A stretch of 64,000 bases of DNA from Streptomyces sp. RB17 (GTDB lineage: Bacteria > Actinomycetota > Actinomycetes > Streptomycetales > Streptomycetaceae): contig NZ_WEGL01000003.1 in NCBI RefSeq assembly GCF_009604455.1, positions 744,001 to 808,000 of the forward strand, in the 5' to 3' direction. The notes under the pieces are model-generated. The model did not search any database. It saw nothing but the letters and a program-made list of their open reading frames with translations, and was not told the origin of the DNA. A program made the position numbers and the translations under genes. Positions 62,555-64,000 of the stretch are shown one piece after another (positions within the stretch are counted from its first letter, which is position 1; every line of letters starts with the position of its first letter).

Positions 62555-62608
62555 TCGCTTTTGATTGAACAGTCGGACCGAGCAGTCGAGTCGAGCCAGG
62601 GGTGTGTC

Positions 62609-63583
62609 ATGCGCGCGGTGGAGTTCCCGGAGTACGGCGGTCCCGAGGTGCTGCGGCTGGTGACGGCCGAGGTGCCGGAACCCGGCCCGGGGCAGGTGAG
62701 CATCGACGTGGCCTACACCGGCGTGAACTTCGCCGACCTCAAGGCCCGCGCGGAGGGCTACCGGGTGCCCGCACTGCCCTACGTGCCCGGCCTGGAGGTC
62801 TCCGGCCGCGTCCGTGCGCTCGGGGCCGGCGTCACGGACCTGGCCGTCGGCCAGGAGGTGGTCGCGCTCACCGAGGGCGGCGCGTACGCGGAGGTGGCGG
62901 TGGCCGAGGCGTCGACCGTCTTCCCGGTCCCCGCCGGCCTGGACCTGCGCACCGCCGCGGCCCTGCCGACGGTCCTGCCCACGGCGTACGCCCTCGTCCA
63001 CACCGTCGGCCGGCTCCAGCCCGGCGAGTCGGTCCTCGTCCAGGGCGCGGCCGGCGGGGTCGGCACGGCGGTCGGGCAGCTCGCGCGGGCGGCGGGCGCC
63101 GGGGCGGTGTACGGGGTGGTGTCCTCGGCCGCGAAGGCCGCCCACGCCAAGCAGCACGGCTACGACGAGGTGTTCGTCGGCGCCTTCCAGGAGCCGGTGC
63201 GCGCGGCGACCGGCGGGCGCGGCGCCGACCTGGTGCTGGACCCCGTCGGCGGCGACACCCTGCGCGCCGGACTGGCCTCGCTGGCGGTCTTCGGACGCCT
63301 GGTCTCCTACGGCAACGCGAGCGGCGCCGAGCCGTGGAGCGTGGGCCAGCCCGAGCTGTACCCGCTCGGCGTCTCGGTCTCCGGCTTCTCCATCCTGAGC
63401 CTGGCCCGCACCGCGCCGGACGCGCTGCGGCGGCTGACGGAGCGAGCGTTGGCGAGGGCGGTCGACGGCACGGTGACCCTGCCGGTGATGGCCGAGTTCC
63501 CGCTCGCCCGGGCGGCGGAGGCGCACCGGCTGATGGGCGGACGGTCCAGCACCGGGAAGCTGCTGCTGCGCGTGGCGGACTGA
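62609..63583 (+). CDS. NADPH:quinone oxidoreductase-like protein (MDR superfamily)
   Basis: A 324-residue zinc-free medium-chain dehydrogenase/reductase of the QOR group. The GroES-like domain is at about 1-110; the NADPH site shows as GAAGGVG (146-152), and the family's GVNFADLKAR (38-47) is present. It likely reduces quinones or enones. ATG 62609 follows CCAGGGG. Under likely control of the divergent ArsR protein. Confidence 0.9.
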   Translation: MRAVEFPEYGGPEVLRLVTAEVPEPGPGQVSIDVAYTGVNFADLKARAEGYRVPALPYVPGLEVSGRVRALGAGVTDLAVGQEVVALTEGGAYAEVAVAEASTVFPVPAGLDLRTAAALPTVLPTAYALVHTVGRLQPGESVLVQGAAGGVGTAVGQLARAAGAGAVYGVVSSAAKAAHAKQHGYDEVFVGAFQEPVRAATGGRGADLVLDPVGGDTLRAGLASLAVFGRLVSYGNASGAEPWSVGQPELYPLGVSVSGFSILSLARTAPDALRRLTERALARAVDGTVTLPVMAEFPLARAAEAHRLMGGRSSTGKLLLRVAD

Positions 63584-63713
63584 TCCTTCGTCAACTGTTC
63601 CCGAATCCTTCGCACTTCGCCGCCCATAACGACTTGCCATCCCCCACCACGGGTGTCGTTAATGGTCGTCACGAGTTGCGAGGGATCATCCGACCTCTGG
63701 GGGACAGAAGCAG

Positions 63714-64000
63714 ATGCAGAACGGCCAGCCGCCCGAGCGCCCGGCCCAGGATCCGCCACCCGCACCCGCGCGGCCGACATCCACACCCACCGTGCCGGCC
63801 CCGACATCCCAGCCCACCGCACCGGCCGCCGGGCCCGCCGCGGCGCCGGGCATGCCGGACGTCCCCGCGCCGCCGGCGCATCCGGCGCCGGTCCGGCTCG
63901 ACCTGCGGGTCAGCAAGCGGATCCTGTGGATCGGGGCGGCGGTGTACCCGCTGGCGAACATCGCCCGCGTGTACACCTTCGTCATGCGCCCCAAGCGCAA
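63714..64000 (+). CDS. DUF6232-like membrane protein, N-terminal part (cut by window edge)
   Basis: The first 95 residues are seen. An Ala/Pro-rich stretch of about 60 residues precedes DLRVSKRILWIGAAVYPL and ANIARVYTFVMRPKRK, which recall DUF6232 proteins of streptomycetes. ATG 63714 follows GGGGGACAG at short distance. An inverted repeat TAACGAC...GTCGTTA lies in the upstream gap. Function unknown. Confidence 0.6.
   Translation, partial: MQNGQPPERPAQDPPPAPARPTSTPTVPAPTSQPTAPAAGPAAAPGMPDVPAPPAHPAPVRLDLRVSKRILWIGAAVYPLANIARVYTFVMRPKR

Noticed and set aside
63610..63690. TAACGAC...GTCGTTA as a terminator of the quinone oxidoreductase
   Set aside because: The arms are only 7 bp with a loop of about 20 nt and no U-run; more likely a chance repeat or an operator for the next gene.

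Overview
The window is very GC-rich, with G or C in almost every third codon position, many GTG starts and GGAGG-type ribosome binding sites. Together with actinobacterial families (DUF397/DUF5753 regulators, UdgX, DUF4229, DUF6232, futalosine menaquinone genes) this points to a Streptomyces chromosome core region. From memory, the order nuo operon / peptide deformylase / menG / mqnC / mqnA / mqnE / mqnM-mqnP-mqnL matches the S. coelicolor SCO449x-SCO457x neighbourhood. I see no tRNA, rRNA, insertion sequence, prophage or CRISPR.

Layout. 1-1764: a cut FAD oxidoreductase and an ATP-grasp ligase. 2025-4390: fumarylacetoacetase and an M56 membrane peptidase. 4524-11413: an accessory-looking six-gene set on one strand, made of a GntR regulator, an AprB-like ferredoxin, a lipoprotein binding protein with a NosL-like tail, an ABC permease and ATPase, and an AprA/fumarate-reductase-like flavoprotein fused to HEAT repeats. 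11441-13423: RecQ. 13768-29824: the complete 14-gene complex I operon nuoA-N, read right to left with overlapping stops and starts. 29825-30576: a long regulatory intergenic region with a Rex-like operator. 30577-34485: NlpC/P60 hydrolase, deformylase, MenJ-like reductase, acetyltransferase and PASTA protein. 34501-39500: menG, a deaminase-like remnant, mqnC, prepilin peptidase, a secreted protein and mqnA. 39614-40071: a cold-shock gene with an attenuator-like leader. 40134-49990: regulators, AzlCD, a DUF397/DUF5753/ATPase set, an acyl-CoA ligase and a MaoC/TetR pair between two dispersed repeats. 50007-56195: udgX, then mqnE, an Lrp regulator, mqnM, rhomboid, mqnP and mqnL. 56260-64000: LysR, EamA exporter, a three-gene VWA/binding-protein cassette, ArsR with a quinone oxidoreductase, and a cut DUF6232 protein.

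How it fits together. Complex I passes electrons to menaquinone, and most of the futalosine route to that quinone is here: mqnA, mqnE and mqnC for the ring, mqnL/mqnM/mqnP for decarboxylation and prenylation, menG for methylation and a MenJ-like gene for side-chain saturation. mqnB and mqnD are not in the window. The NADH-dependent respiratory chain and its quinone pool are therefore encoded within about 45 kb. The Rex-like operator in front of nuoA suggests redox control by the NADH/NAD+ ratio.

Most likely to be undescribed: the AprBA-like/ABC cassette (4524-11413), the VWA/binding-protein cassette (58365-62030) and the termination hairpin in the cold-shock leader.
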